25,141 nt of DNA. Origin: a virus. The stretch lies in the IMG/VR virus record IMGVR_UViG_3300037502_000527, positions 1-25,141 of that record. One strand, written 5' to 3'. The notes under the pieces were generated by a model that saw nothing but the letters and a program-made list of their open reading frames with translations, ran no database searches and was not told the origin of the DNA. The translations under genes and the position numbers were made by a program. Shown here in pieces: positions 1 to 6,349 of this stretch (positions are counted from its first letter, which is position 1; every line of letters begins with the position of its first letter).

Positions 1-34
1 AATCAGAATATTCAAATAAATTTGAAAATAATTG

Positions 35-62
35 TTGACATTTTGAAATAGTTTGATATTAT
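35..62 (+). promoter_or_regulatory. sigma-70-type promoter for the first small gene
   Basis: The sequence shows TTGACA at 35-40, a 16-base spacer and TATTAT at 57-62, close to the bacterial housekeeping consensus. Transcription should start near 69 and run into the gene at 108. A weak 5-bp hairpin (TTGAT at 74-78 with ATCAA at 85-89) would sit near the 5' end of the transcript. Recognition by host RNA polymerase is inferred from the consensus match. Confidence 0.7.
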
Positions 63-107
63 GGTCATGTAGTTTGATTCTTTTATCAATTAATAGGAGT
101 ATATATT

Positions 108-317
108 ATGACAACATTTAAATATCAAATAACATGGCACTCTTTATTTGAAGAACCTCAAGTATTTATTACCAATGACATTGAGACGATGAATATGCTC
201 AAGTTTGAGGGTAAGAACCAGCAATATAAAGTTGAGGCGGAAGAGGGTATTTTTAAAGCTGGTTATACCAATGTTATAACTATTCTTGATGACAATGGCG
301 AGATATGGACAAAATAA
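108..317 (+). CDS. small early protein of unknown function
   Basis: A 69-residue protein I do not recognise. The start is supported by AGGAG about 8 bases upstream. It is mixed in charge, has no membrane segment and no cysteine, and looks like a small soluble beta-rich protein. It sits alone between its own promoter (35-62) and its own terminator (317-344), so it should be made as a one-gene transcript. Phage genes placed this way are often early host-takeover or anti-defence proteins, but nothing in the sequence proves that here. Confidence 0.75.
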   Translation: MTTFKYQITWHSLFEEPQVFITNDIETMNMLKFEGKNQQYKVEAEEGIFKAGYTNVITILDDNGEIWTK

Positions 318-344
318 GGGGGCTTTTTAGCCCTCTTTTTTTTT
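317..344 (+). terminator. intrinsic terminator after the first gene
   Basis: An 8-bp stem (AGGGGGCT at 317-324 with AGCCCTCT at 329-336, including one G-T pair) with a TTTT loop is followed by an unbroken T run to 344. It begins on the last base of the preceding stop codon. This is a textbook rho-independent terminator. Confidence 0.88.
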
Positions 345-367
345 CTATAAATATTTATAAAAACACT

Positions 368-395
368 TGACAAAATAAAAAACTTAATTAAACTA
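368..395 (+). promoter_or_regulatory. possible sigma-70 promoter
   Basis: An exact TTGACA at 368-373 lies just after the terminator. The best -10 box at proper spacing is only TAAACT (390-395, 16-base spacer). A better-looking TATACT at 399-404 is 25 bases away, too far. The position upstream of the gene at 427 makes a promoter plausible, but the -10 match is weak. Confidence 0.4.
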
Positions 396-426
396 ACTAT
401 ACTTATTAAATAAAGGGGTATTAAAA

Positions 427-621
427 ATGAATATAAATTATGCGTTAGCTAGATCAATTCATAGCATGGTAGTCAATGAGACATTAATAGATAGTCATCT
501 ACTAACAGATGATGACGGCTATACTAGCCTATTTACTAGCCTAATTAATGCCGATCATACCAATGTAGATCAATTAGCTATTAAATCTCAATTAATAGAA
601 TATGTAAATAATAATTATTAA
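427..621 (+). CDS. small early protein of unknown function
   Basis: A 64-residue protein preceded by an AAGGGG ribosome-binding site. It is predicted helical, mildly acidic and has no cysteine. An ACTAGCCTA direct repeat inside the gene (about 522-542) encodes two similar TSL tripeptides in a row. No family is recognised. It is the first gene of the cluster after the terminator at 317-344. Confidence 0.6.
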   Translation: MNINYALARSIHSMVVNETLIDSHLLTDDDGYTSLFTSLINADHTNVDQLAIKSQLIEYVNNNY

Positions 622-628
622 AAAGGGG

Positions 629-657
629 TTGACAAATGAAAATTTCGTATATATTAT
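629..657 (+). promoter_or_regulatory. strong sigma-70 promoter overlapping a small gene
   Basis: TTGACA at 629-634, a 17-base spacer and TATTAT at 652-657 make a near-consensus promoter. It spans the start codon of the 27-residue frame at 636, so its transcript (starting near 664) could not express that frame. It would instead serve the gene at 721 and those beyond. Confidence 0.65.
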
Positions 658-719
658 GGTTTCTAGTAGGTGCAATAAATCTTTATATGTTCTTATTCTT
701 TATATTAGGAGGTTTTTAA
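636..719 (+). CDS. 27-residue predicted membrane peptide
   Basis: A very short frame encoding an almost wholly hydrophobic peptide: one positive residue near the N-terminus, then about 22 apolar residues, enough for a single membrane span. AAGGGG precedes the ATG, and its 3' end carries the AGGAGG ribosome-binding site of the next gene. It could be a genuine phage micropeptide or a chance frame; the overlapping promoter at 629-657 weakens the coding case. Function unknown. Confidence 0.4.
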   Translation: MKISYILWFLVGAINLYMFLFFILGGF

Positions 720-720
720 C

Positions 721-927
721 ATGAGTATGACAAGACAACATTTTGAAGCAATAGCAGGGATTCTTAAATTTAATCAAGCGGACAGAAGCCTATGCCTTGA
801 GTTAGCTATTAAATTCATGGATTATAATTATAATTTCGATACAGAAAAATTCATGGAAGCCTGCGGACATGGTAAAAAACAATATACTATTGAGCCTAGA
901 ACTCAATCTATATGCGGATTATGCTAA
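721..927 (+). CDS. small early protein of unknown function
   Basis: A 68-residue protein with an excellent AGGAGG site 9 bases upstream. The N-terminal half is predicted helical and resembles small phage proteins that begin with an 'MTRQHFEAIAxIL' style helix and are common in marine phages. Two cysteines are near the C-terminus (CGLC at the very end) and one is in the middle. No domain is recognised. It is likely transcribed from the promoter at 629-657. Confidence 0.7.
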   Translation: MSMTRQHFEAIAGILKFNQADRSLCLELAIKFMDYNYNFDTEKFMEACGHGKKQYTIEPRTQSICGLC

Positions 928-954
928 TTAATTATAAATTATAGGGGGTTTAAT

Positions 955-1293
955 ATGTATCAAGACATTAATGAATATTCTTTTAGAGATGCTTTTCACC
1001 GCATGGATAGGGGAAATCAATTTAGCTATGAGGGTTTAGGCATTCTTTTCAATGAATTAGAACAATATGAGGTTGACACAGGGGAAAAGATAGAACTAGA
1101 CGTAATTGCCTTATGCTGTGATTATAGTGAAATGACAGCGGAAGAGATTCAAAACGCTTATGGGGTAGAGTATGACAAAGACAATGAATCATCTTTAGAG
1201 GAAGAGATTGAGGACTTTTTGAGTGCTAACACATGGACGCTAGGGTCACATGAGACTGACGGAAAAACTTATTATGTATTCAGACAATTTTAA
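955..1293 (+). CDS. acidic conserved phage protein, function unknown
   Basis: A 112-residue protein preceded by AGGGGG. It is strongly acidic: 27 Asp/Glu against 7 Lys/Arg. The N-terminal 60 residues, with the 'FSYEGL' helix and the 'ELDVIALCCDYSE' strand-turn, match a type of protein I have seen in many unrelated phages as a conserved protein of unknown function. The C-terminal part holds an acidic patch and a 'GKTYYVF' strand. The charge is compatible with an antirestriction or DNA-mimic role, but no ArdA motif is visible. Confidence 0.8.
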   Translation: MYQDINEYSFRDAFHRMDRGNQFSYEGLGILFNELEQYEVDTGEKIELDVIALCCDYSEMTAEEIQNAYGVEYDKDNESSLEEEIEDFLSANTWTLGSHETDGKTYYVFRQF

Positions 1294-1294
1294 T

Positions 1295-1369
1295 ATGAAT
1301 TATCTATTATTTAAGGCTTATTATCAATTAATGAAGTATAATGCAATTCTAACTAAAGAGAGGAAATAA
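1295..1369 (+). CDS. possible 24-residue peptide
   Basis: A short frame filling the gap between two better-supported genes. It encodes a basic, tyrosine-rich helix, has no convincing ribosome-binding site, and its 3' end contains the GAGAGGAAA site that serves the next gene. It is listed only because it spans the intergenic space exactly; it may be non-coding. Confidence 0.2.
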   Translation: MNYLLFKAYYQLMKYNAILTKERK

Positions 1370-1371
1370 AA

Positions 1372-1590
1372 ATGCCAAGATTTATTTTAGATATAGCTAA
1401 CACAAAGTTTGATGGTGATTTAAATACTAAAGCATTCATGGAAAACTTATGCGAAAAGTATGGAAATCATATTTTGTCAATAGTTTGTATAGATAAGACA
1501 AATGAAAACCAATTTCATGAGGACTATTCAAAAAATAAACTATCAAAATCACAAATAAAAAACTATAATGACTATTTGAAAGGACTATAA
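1372..1590 (+). CDS. small early protein of unknown function
   Basis: A 72-residue soluble protein with GAGAGGAAA upstream of the ATG. It alternates strands and helices, has two cysteines and a lysine/asparagine-rich C-terminal helix. No recognised family. It is separated by a single base from the next gene, so the two are probably translationally coupled. Confidence 0.65.
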   Translation: MPRFILDIANTKFDGDLNTKAFMENLCEKYGNHILSIVCIDKTNENQFHEDYSKNKLSKSQIKNYNDYLKGL

Positions 1591-1591
1591 A

Positions 1592-1795
1592 ATGAGACAC
1601 TTTGACGGCGATATAATTGGCGATGTATACGACTTAATTTTTAAGAATGATCATCATATAGGAACGGATTTTGTGAATGATTTTCAACATTCTTACGTTG
1701 ATCATGATAATGCACGAATCCACCTTGTGAATGATCATGAGGAATATGTTATAAACATAACAAAAACATTTTCATCATTGGAGGCATCAAAATGA
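1592..1795 (+). CDS. small histidine/aspartate-rich protein of unknown function
   Basis: A 67-residue protein rich in Asp, His and Asn (several DH and NDH pairs), which could bind a metal, although no known metal motif is present. The start follows the previous stop by one base. Its 3' end overlaps the next gene by four bases (ATGA). The His/Asp codons produce three TGATCA palindromes within the gene. Confidence 0.65.
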   Translation: MRHFDGDIIGDVYDLIFKNDHHIGTDFVNDFQHSYVDHDNARIHLVNDHEEYVINITKTFSSLEASK

Positions 1796-2010
1796 AAATA
1801 ACACACACTATTAATCAAGACATCGAAATTGATCTATCTTATATAGAGGATTCGGACTTATTCGAAGAGTTAGAAGAGAGATATTATGAAGTAGTTGATC
1901 AAGGCACTATCGCACTTATTGAAGAGATATATAACGCTAAAAAACTAGATAAGCCTTATGAACATTTACTAAATAAACTTATTGAAAATACAACAGGGAG
2001 GATTTTATAA
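1792..2010 (+). CDS. small acidic early protein of unknown function
   Basis: A 72-residue protein whose ATG overlaps the previous stop (ATGA), with a GGAGG site upstream. It has an N-terminal strand pair followed by two long helices rich in Glu and Leu. It is acidic overall. No family recognised. Confidence 0.65.
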   Translation: MKITHTINQDIEIDLSYIEDSDLFEELEERYYEVVDQGTIALIEEIYNAKKLDKPYEHLLNKLIENTTGRIL

Positions 2011-2011
2011 A

Positions 2012-2164
2012 ATGAAAATTAAAGCATGGAATTTTAACATAGTATGGGAAGACGGCACGGAAGAAAAAAATGTTGATTTGCCTAGCCATATAATGAGTGA
2101 CATAGAGGACTTTTTAAACTATTTGGAGGAAGTAGAAAATGACGACGAACATTTTAGAACTTGA
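2012..2164 (+). CDS. small acidic early protein of unknown function
   Basis: I start this gene at the ATG at 2012, which has GGGAGG upstream, rather than at an upstream TTG that would overlap the previous gene. The 50-residue product has 14 Asp/Glu and 4 Lys/Arg. A beta-hairpin-like N-terminus ('VWEDGTEE') is followed by an acidic helix. It overlaps the next gene by 26 bases. Function unknown. Confidence 0.6.
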   Translation: MKIKAWNFNIVWEDGTEEKNVDLPSHIMSDIEDFLNYLEEVENDDEHFRT

Positions 2165-2396
2165 TCAAGTATGCACTATTGCAGATAGTGTTTACTGGGA
2201 AGTTATAGAACATTTAGGTCTTTATGATGTTATGGTAGAGGAAGACCCAAACCATGCAGGAAGTTCTATAAGATGCACACAAAACACAGAAAAAGGCGAG
2301 GAGTTATATTACTTAATAGAAAATGCAGTTATGAACGCTATTGACTATCAAGACAATAGTTATACTTGCCCTAAATTTGAACCTACGGAGGATTAA
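2139..2396 (+). CDS. small acidic early protein of unknown function
   Basis: An 85-residue protein with a GGAGG site about 10 bases before its ATG, which lies inside the previous gene. It is acidic, predicted helical, and has three cysteines spread along the chain. No recognised domain. Two bases separate it from the next gene. Confidence 0.65.
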   Translation: MTTNILELDQVCTIADSVYWEVIEHLGLYDVMVEEDPNHAGSSIRCTQNTEKGEELYYLIENAVMNAIDYQDNSYTCPKFEPTED

Positions 2397-2398
2397 AA

Positions 2399-2578
2399 AT
2401 GACTGAAGACGAACTATTAAATAAATACGAGTATGACTTTGCAAAATATTGTTATGACGCAGATTTAGCTACGCATGAAGACGCTTACTTATTATTAATG
2501 GATAATGGTGCCTTTTGGGATTGGCTTGAAGAATATCATTATGACGAATGGAAAGCTTTAGAAGAGGAATCAAAATGA
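2399..2578 (+). CDS. very acidic 59-residue protein
   Basis: The frame starts just after the previous stop, with CGGAGGAT upstream, and ends in ATGA shared with the next gene. The product has 18 Asp/Glu against 4 Lys and no Arg, plus many Tyr and Trp in a helical pattern. Such extreme acidity in a small early phage protein is typical of DNA mimics, but no sequence family is recognised and the role is open. Confidence 0.65.
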   Translation: MTEDELLNKYEYDFAKYCYDADLATHEDAYLLLMDNGAFWDWLEEYHYDEWKALEEESK

Positions 2579-2748
2579 AATCTTACAAAATACGAATATA
2601 TTACAATGGTTATTTTGATATGACAGTTGACGCTAAAAACGAAGAGTATGCAAGGGACATAGTGAACGATTATGCCATGGACTATGCAAAAGACGCTAAA
2701 CTATCTTATGACTTCGCAGAGATAGAGGAGGTTAAAGCATGGACATAA
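2575..2748 (+). CDS. small early protein of unknown function
   Basis: A 57-residue protein starting at the ATG that overlaps the previous stop (ATGA), preferred over an upstream start. The pattern (basic strand, 'Ax(N/D)EEYARDIV' helix, 'YDFAEIEEVKAW' strand) resembles small phage proteins in which one strand and helix unit recurs. The gene at 3116 has a related opening. Function unknown. It overlaps the SleB-like gene by 10 bases. Confidence 0.65.
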   Translation: MKSYKIRIYYNGYFDMTVDAKNEEYARDIVNDYAMDYAKDAKLSYDFAEIEEVKAWT

Positions 2749-3104
2749 ATTACATTGATAGTCAACTAACCTGCATGAGTGTTGCAATTTACCATGAGGC
2801 ACACACACAAAGCGAAAAAGCCAAAAAAGCAGTGGGTGAGATCATCTTAAATAGAGCCAAACATAAACAATTTGGGAAAACCCCTTGCGAAGTAATACAC
2901 CAAAAAGGACAGTTTTTAGGTATTGAAGATCAAACACATAAAGAGGCTACGCAAGAGGATTTCTTAAAAACAAAGCTTATAGCGTGGAAAGTGTGGTTTA
3001 AACCTGAAAACATTATTGGAAATAGATTGTATTTTTATGATGATTCAATTAAACTTAAAAAACATAAAAATGATTTAAAGATTGACAATTTAATTTTTTA
3101 CTAG
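2739..3104 (+). CDS. SleB-like cell-wall hydrolase
   Basis: A 121-residue protein matching the SleB/CwlJ hydrolase family (Hydrolase_2), which cleaves the glycan strand of peptidoglycan. Visible family marks are the opening 'AIYHEA' with the presumed catalytic Glu near residue 20, 'AVGEIILNR' around 32-40, 'PCEVIHQKGQF' around 49-59, and 'RLYFY' near the end. There is no signal peptide or membrane span, so it would need a holin or lysis to reach the wall. It has GAGGAGG upstream and sits among early genes, far from the holin and M15 endolysin on the other strand. Possible roles are early wall remodelling, a second endolysin or a virion enzyme; the domain call is firmer than the role. Confidence 0.75.
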   Translation: MDINYIDSQLTCMSVAIYHEAHTQSEKAKKAVGEIILNRAKHKQFGKTPCEVIHQKGQFLGIEDQTHKEATQEDFLKTKLIAWKVWFKPENIIGNRLYFYDDSIKLKKHKNDLKIDNLIFY

Positions 3105-3115
3105 GAGATATTATA

Positions 3116-3391
3116 ATGAAAAAGTATAAAGTTTATGCAGAAAATATCGAAAAGTTATATATAGTAGTTGAAGCTGACAATATAACAGACGCATATTTAA
3201 AAGCCTATAAAGCAAAACAAAAAAACTTTAATTACACTTACGAACTAGACACTTTTCGAGTGTTAGCAAACAATGTGGAGGAAATTCCACCCTTTGAAGA
3301 CTTTGCTAAAACACAATTAAACATTGAATTGGAAGATTTAAGAGAAGATTATTATAGAATCTATGGACTTTCAGAAAGAGATGATGTATAA
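3116..3391 (+). CDS. small early protein of unknown function
   Basis: A 91-residue protein with AGGAG upstream. The N-terminal 45 residues form a strand-helix unit ('VYAENIEKLYIVVEADN' then an Ala/Lys helix) like that in the gene at 2575. The rest is acidic and helical. The stop overlaps the next start (TAATG). No known domain. Confidence 0.65.
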   Translation: MKKYKVYAENIEKLYIVVEADNITDAYLKAYKAKQKNFNYTYELDTFRVLANNVEEIPPFEDFAKTQLNIELEDLREDYYRIYGLSERDDV

Positions 3392-3486
3392 TGTTAAGAG
3401 AGGAGTTAATTTTTTATCGTAAAGCAATACAATATTTAAAACTTATAGGGGCACATCATGATCGACGCATGGAAACAAAAAACTAA
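3391..3486 (+). CDS. possible 31-residue peptide
   Basis: A short frame whose ATG overlaps the previous stop and which runs 29 bases into the next gene. The product is a basic helix without known features. The stop-start coupling is the main support. It may only carry the ribosome-binding site (ATAGGGG) of the gene at 3458. Confidence 0.3.
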   Translation: MLREELIFYRKAIQYLKLIGAHHDRRMETKN

Positions 3487-3670
3487 AAACTTTGGTGAGT
3501 ATAAAATAATTTACTTGACAAAAAATACTTTTAACTTCTTTTGGGGCTATGGTTGGGATTCACAAGCGAAGTTTAAACGAGATGGAAAAACCTTTTCACT
3601 TCTTCAAAGACCAACACGCAGTATGCCAAGAGACATCAATGTTATTCTTTCTAAAATGATTGGGGTATAA
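3458..3670 (+). CDS. small basic early protein of unknown function
   Basis: A 70-residue basic, aromatic-rich protein (several Phe/Trp, with 'FFWGYGW' in the middle) preceded by AGGGG. It appears to fold as a small beta sheet. No domain recognised. Basic charge sets it apart from its acidic neighbours. Confidence 0.6.
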   Translation: MIDAWKQKTKNFGEYKIIYLTKNTFNFFWGYGWDSQAKFKRDGKTFSLLQRPTRSMPRDINVILSKMIGV

Positions 3671-3671
3671 A

Positions 3672-3878
3672 ATGAGATGTATTGCTTGTAATGCTTTGTT
3701 ATCTGATTATGAGGCGACACGCAAAAGTCAGACAACAGGTGAATATTTAGACTTATGTAATTATTGTTTAAATGACATACAAAATGATTTACTTTACACT
3801 GAACGAGAAGACCTAGCTACAAAAGAAACGCCGTCAGATGAAGAACACCATGACTTTTTAGAATGGAAAGAACTATGA
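3672..3878 (+). CDS. small zinc-finger-like protein
   Basis: Start set at the ATG at 3672, just after the previous stop, giving 68 residues. It has two CxxC pairs (CIAC at residues 3-6 and CNYC at about 27-30) that could hold one zinc ion, then an acidic tail. Short proteins with this N-terminal 'RCIACNxxLSDYE' pattern are frequent in T4-like and marine phages, with unknown function. The stop overlaps the next start (ATGA). Confidence 0.7.
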   Translation: MRCIACNALLSDYEATRKSQTTGEYLDLCNYCLNDIQNDLLYTEREDLATKETPSDEEHHDFLEWKEL

Positions 3879-4024
3879 AATATCTAAAAATCTTTAAGAT
3901 GGCAATAAGATTATTTATTCATACTTTTCAACACCTATCAACACAAGATGTTAAATGGAATGATACAATAAACGCTGATATAAGTTGGACTATACAAAGG
4001 AAACCTGATAATGAAAAAACCTGA
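3875..4024 (+). CDS. small basic protein of unknown function
   Basis: A 49-residue protein coupled to its upstream neighbour by ATGA and overlapping the next gene by 14 bases. It has a basic amphipathic N-terminal helix and a polar C-terminus. Support is from coupling and packing only; no family recognised. Confidence 0.45.
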   Translation: MKYLKIFKMAIRLFIHTFQHLSTQDVKWNDTINADISWTIQRKPDNEKT

Positions 4025-4241
4025 TTGCTGGCTTTATGAAGAGTTTGATACCAATGGCGAGTTAAGATCAAGTCAAATATGGACTTTTCTACCAAGTGAC
4101 TTACAACAAACCATTAAATTAAAAGATGTTCATCATGTAGAACTCACACCATTATACAAAGACATGAGAAGTAAACAAGTGTATAATAAAGAGAATAAAT
4201 ATGATTCAAAGAAACTAACAGAGGCTTTCTGTGGACTTTAA
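4011..4241 (+). CDS. small early protein of unknown function
   Basis: A 76-residue soluble protein with AAAGGAAA upstream. Mixed charge; one cysteine near each end. The middle segment 'HVELTPLY' looks like a strand before a basic C-terminal half. It resembles small phage proteins of unknown function found near primase genes, but I cannot name a family. It overlaps the next frame by 11 bases. Confidence 0.6.
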   Translation: MKKPDCWLYEEFDTNGELRSSQIWTFLPSDLQQTIKLKDVHHVELTPLYKDMRSKQVYNKENKYDSKKLTEAFCGL

Positions 4242-4401
4242 TTATGCTATCATAGATGAGTTTGGCGACATCATACGAAAGTTTAGATGGTCACCAAGAG
4301 AAGCTAAATGGCACAAGGAACAAGGTAAGAATGTAATTAAATTAGCAGTAGAAAAACCAAAACCTTTTAACTTAGACGACTATGAGGAATGTTTATTTTG
4401 A
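4231..4401 (+). CDS. small protein with a GTG start, function unknown
   Basis: A 56-residue frame starting with GTG at 4231, inside the end of the previous gene, and overlapping the primase gene by 13 bases. The N-terminal 'YAIIDEFGDIIRKF' segment is a pattern I recognise from small conserved phage proteins. It has a strand-turn-strand opening and a lysine-rich middle. The packing between neighbours on both sides supports a real gene. Confidence 0.6.
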   Translation: MDFNYAIIDEFGDIIRKFRWSPREAKWHKEQGKNVIKLAVEKPKPFNLDDYEECLF

Positions 4402-5120
4402 GTCACTTTTTATACAATGAGAGATGCCCTAAATGCAGTGCCAATGGTGCTGATAAATCAGGAAATAATCTAGCTGTATATTCTGACACGCATAAATATT
4501 GCTTTGCTTGTGGTTATATTGACAAGGGTGACATCATAGAACGATTTAAAACTAAGTTAAACACTAAAGTTGAGGTAAAACCTTTCACTCAATTTAACAA
4601 TAGTGGCACTATGGATAGCAAAGGTATGACCTATTTAAAAAAATATGGACTAACTAACGATGAAATCAATAAAAATTATTTTTGGGATAGTGATGGCTAT
4701 TTGGTATTTGATGGTGGTAGTTATCAAAACGCTAGAAATTTCACAGGACTAGGTGCTAAATATATTACAAGAGGAATTATTAGGAATAACGAACCAATTT
4801 TGCAGAATATGCAAAGTGACACCATAATTATTGTAGAAGACGCAATTTCTGCCATAAAAGTTAGTAGAGTGCTACCAAGTGTTCCTATACATAACTCAAT
4901 AATACCCCTAGAACTCATTTTAAGGCTCTCTAAACGCTTTAAAAAACTTTTTGTATGGTTGGACAAGGATAAAAATTTTTCGGCTCTTAAACAAGCAGGA
5001 AATGCGAGATTACTTTTTGAAGAAGTTAGAACAATTTGGACTGATCTCGATCCAAAATGTTATTCAGAATCAGAGATAAAAAAATATTTAAATGTTATTG
5101 ACATGGAGAAACAAGTATGA
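4389..5120 (+). CDS. DNA primase (zinc finger plus Toprim)
   Basis: This 243-residue protein matches the primase half of T7 gp4. It should synthesise RNA primers for lagging-strand DNA synthesis. A Cys4 zinc-binding domain is visible (C13, C16, C38, C41), used by this family to recognise the priming site. A Toprim catalytic domain follows, with Glu150 in 'IIIVEDAIS' and the DxD pair Asp192/Asp194 in 'VWLDKDKN'. In T7 the same chain continues into the helicase. Here it stops, and the helicase begins in the overlapping frame (ATGA at 5117), so the two are made as separate, translationally coupled subunits. The ATG at 4389 is the likely start; a TTG at 4398 is possible. Confidence 0.9.
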   Translation: MFILSHFLYNERCPKCSANGADKSGNNLAVYSDTHKYCFACGYIDKGDIIERFKTKLNTKVEVKPFTQFNNSGTMDSKGMTYLKKYGLTNDEINKNYFWDSDGYLVFDGGSYQNARNFTGLGAKYITRGIIRNNEPILQNMQSDTIIIVEDAISAIKVSRVLPSVPIHNSIIPLELILRLSKRFKKLFVWLDKDKNFSALKQAGNARLLFEEVRTIWTDLDPKCYSESEIKKYLNVIDMEKQV

Positions 5121-6337
5121 TAGAATTAATTATTATTAAATATATATTAAATAATATAATATATAATAAATATATAAATAATATTATAATAACAAATAAA
5201 GAACTTGTCAAGCTTCTTTATTGCATTAAATCTTTACAGGAATCTTCTGATAAAGAACAATACACCATTGACGACCTAGAACTAAAATTCTTTTCTGATT
5301 ATCCATTCTTAAAAGATGTTGAAAAAGAAATCTTCAATACAATATTCGAGAAGCTTCGTACATTGGAAGTTGATGAGACTCGTATCGAGGAATATCTTGA
5401 GAAGCAAAGATCAGCAGTTATGGCTCGTGAGGTTGCAGAGATGGCTCTTGAAGTCACAGAGGGTCGTAAAGACTTTAACGAGATTCTTGACAAGATTTCT
5501 AAGATGGAGATTGACAAGCCTCTTGAGGAAGAGATTACATTTGTCACAGATGACTTGGAAGAGTTGTATCAATCACAAGTGACTACAAAAGGACTTAGAT
5601 GGCGTTTAAACTGTCTCAATCAGTCTTTGGGTAGTTTAAGACAAGGGGACTTTGGTTTCTTGTTTGCTAGACCTGAAACAGGGAAGACAACATTCTTGGC
5701 TAGTGAAGTCACTCACATGGCTACACAATCTGAAGGTAATATTCTTTGGTTCAATAACGAGGAGCAAGGCACTAAGGTTATGATGAGATGTATTCAAGCC
5801 TCACTCGGATTATCTTTACCTGAACTCTATCGAGACCTCAAAGGCAATAAAGAAAAGTTTATTGAGAAGACTCAACACAAGATTAAAATATTCGATCAAG
5901 CTTCAATCAGCTACAAAGATGTCAATAAGATTTGTGAGCAGATTAAACCTAGTCTTATTATCTTTGACCAGATTGACAAGATTAAAGGATTTGAGCAAGA
6001 TAGAAATGACTTGATGTTGGGTGCTATCTACCAATGGGCTCGTGAGTTGGCTAAAGACTATGCCCCTGTAATTGCAGTGTGTCAAGCTGACGGCACAGGT
6101 GAGGGAGTTAAGTGGCTCAACATGGGTAATGTTGCCAATGCTAAGACATCTAAACAAGCTGAGGCAGACTGGATTCTTGGTATCGGTAAAACCAATGACG
6201 AGGGTTTAGAATACATGAGACACTTCTGTATTTCTAAGAACAAGTTAGTTGGTGACTCTGATTCAATTCCTGACATGAGACATGGTAAATTTGATTGTGT
6301 CATTAAACCTGATATTGCAAGATATGTAGATGTGTGA
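5117..6337 (+). CDS. replicative DNA helicase (DnaB/T7 gp4 type)
   Basis: A 406-residue hexameric-helicase family protein that should unwind the replication fork using nucleotide hydrolysis. The Walker A motif is at residues 184-191 (ARPETGKT) and the Walker B at 281-287 (IIFDQID). An 'NNEE' motif is at 213-216 and an 'AVCQADG' segment at 320-325, the usual position of the conserved Gln that senses DNA. Residues 1-30 are almost only Ile, Asn, Tyr, Leu and Lys, because the DNA there is extremely AT-rich. Residues 30-130 are helical and may form the ring-building or primase-contact domain. The primase is a separate upstream gene, so the fork enzyme is a two-protein version of T7 gp4. Confidence 0.92.
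   Translation: MIELIIIKYILNNIIYNKYINNIIITNKELVKLLYCIKSLQESSDKEQYTIDDLELKFFSDYPFLKDVEKEIFNTIFEKLRTLEVDETRIEEYLEKQRSAVMAREVAEMALEVTEGRKDFNEILDKISKMEIDKPLEEEITFVTDDLEELYQSQVTTKGLRWRLNCLNQSLGSLRQGDFGFLFARPETGKTTFLASEVTHMATQSEGNILWFNNEEQGTKVMMRCIQASLGLSLPELYRDLKGNKEKFIEKTQHKIKIFDQASISYKDVNKICEQIKPSLIIFDQIDKIKGFEQDRNDLMLGAIYQWARELAKDYAPVIAVCQADGTGEGVKWLNMGNVANAKTSKQAEADWILGIGKTNDEGLEYMRHFCISKNKLVGDSDSIPDMRHGKFDCVIKPDIARYVDV
5118..5199 (+). other. extremely AT-rich tract, possible replication origin element
   Basis: These 82 bases contain only about three G or C. They are made of runs such as ATTATTA, ATATATA and TATAATA with many small inverted repeats. They fall exactly at the primase-helicase junction and are translated as the low-complexity N-terminus of the helicase. 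Such tracts melt easily and often mark replication origins. No direct repeats or primase-site clusters were seen that would prove an origin here. Confidence 0.35.
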
Positions 6338-6343
6338 TAGAAT
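6315..6343 (+). promoter_or_regulatory. sigma-70-type promoter before DNA polymerase
   Basis: TTGCAA at 6315-6320, a 17-base spacer and TAGAAT at 6338-6343 form a good promoter at the very end of the helicase gene. The expected transcription start, seven bases after the -10 box, coincides with the A of the polymerase ATG at 6350. The polymerase transcript may therefore be leaderless, which fits the lack of a ribosome-binding site there. Confidence 0.55.
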
Positions 6344-6349
6344 ATAGAT

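Noticed and set aside
1646-1740. Cluster of three TGATCA palindromes as an operator or methylation island
   Set aside because: They fall at in-frame Asp-His/Asn-Asp-His codons of an acidic His-rich protein and are unevenly spaced; coding explains them.
3082-3117. Promoter made of TTGACA at 3082 and TATAAT at 3112
   Set aside because: The spacer is 24 bases, and the alternative TATTAT gives 21 bases; both are too long for a sigma-70 promoter.
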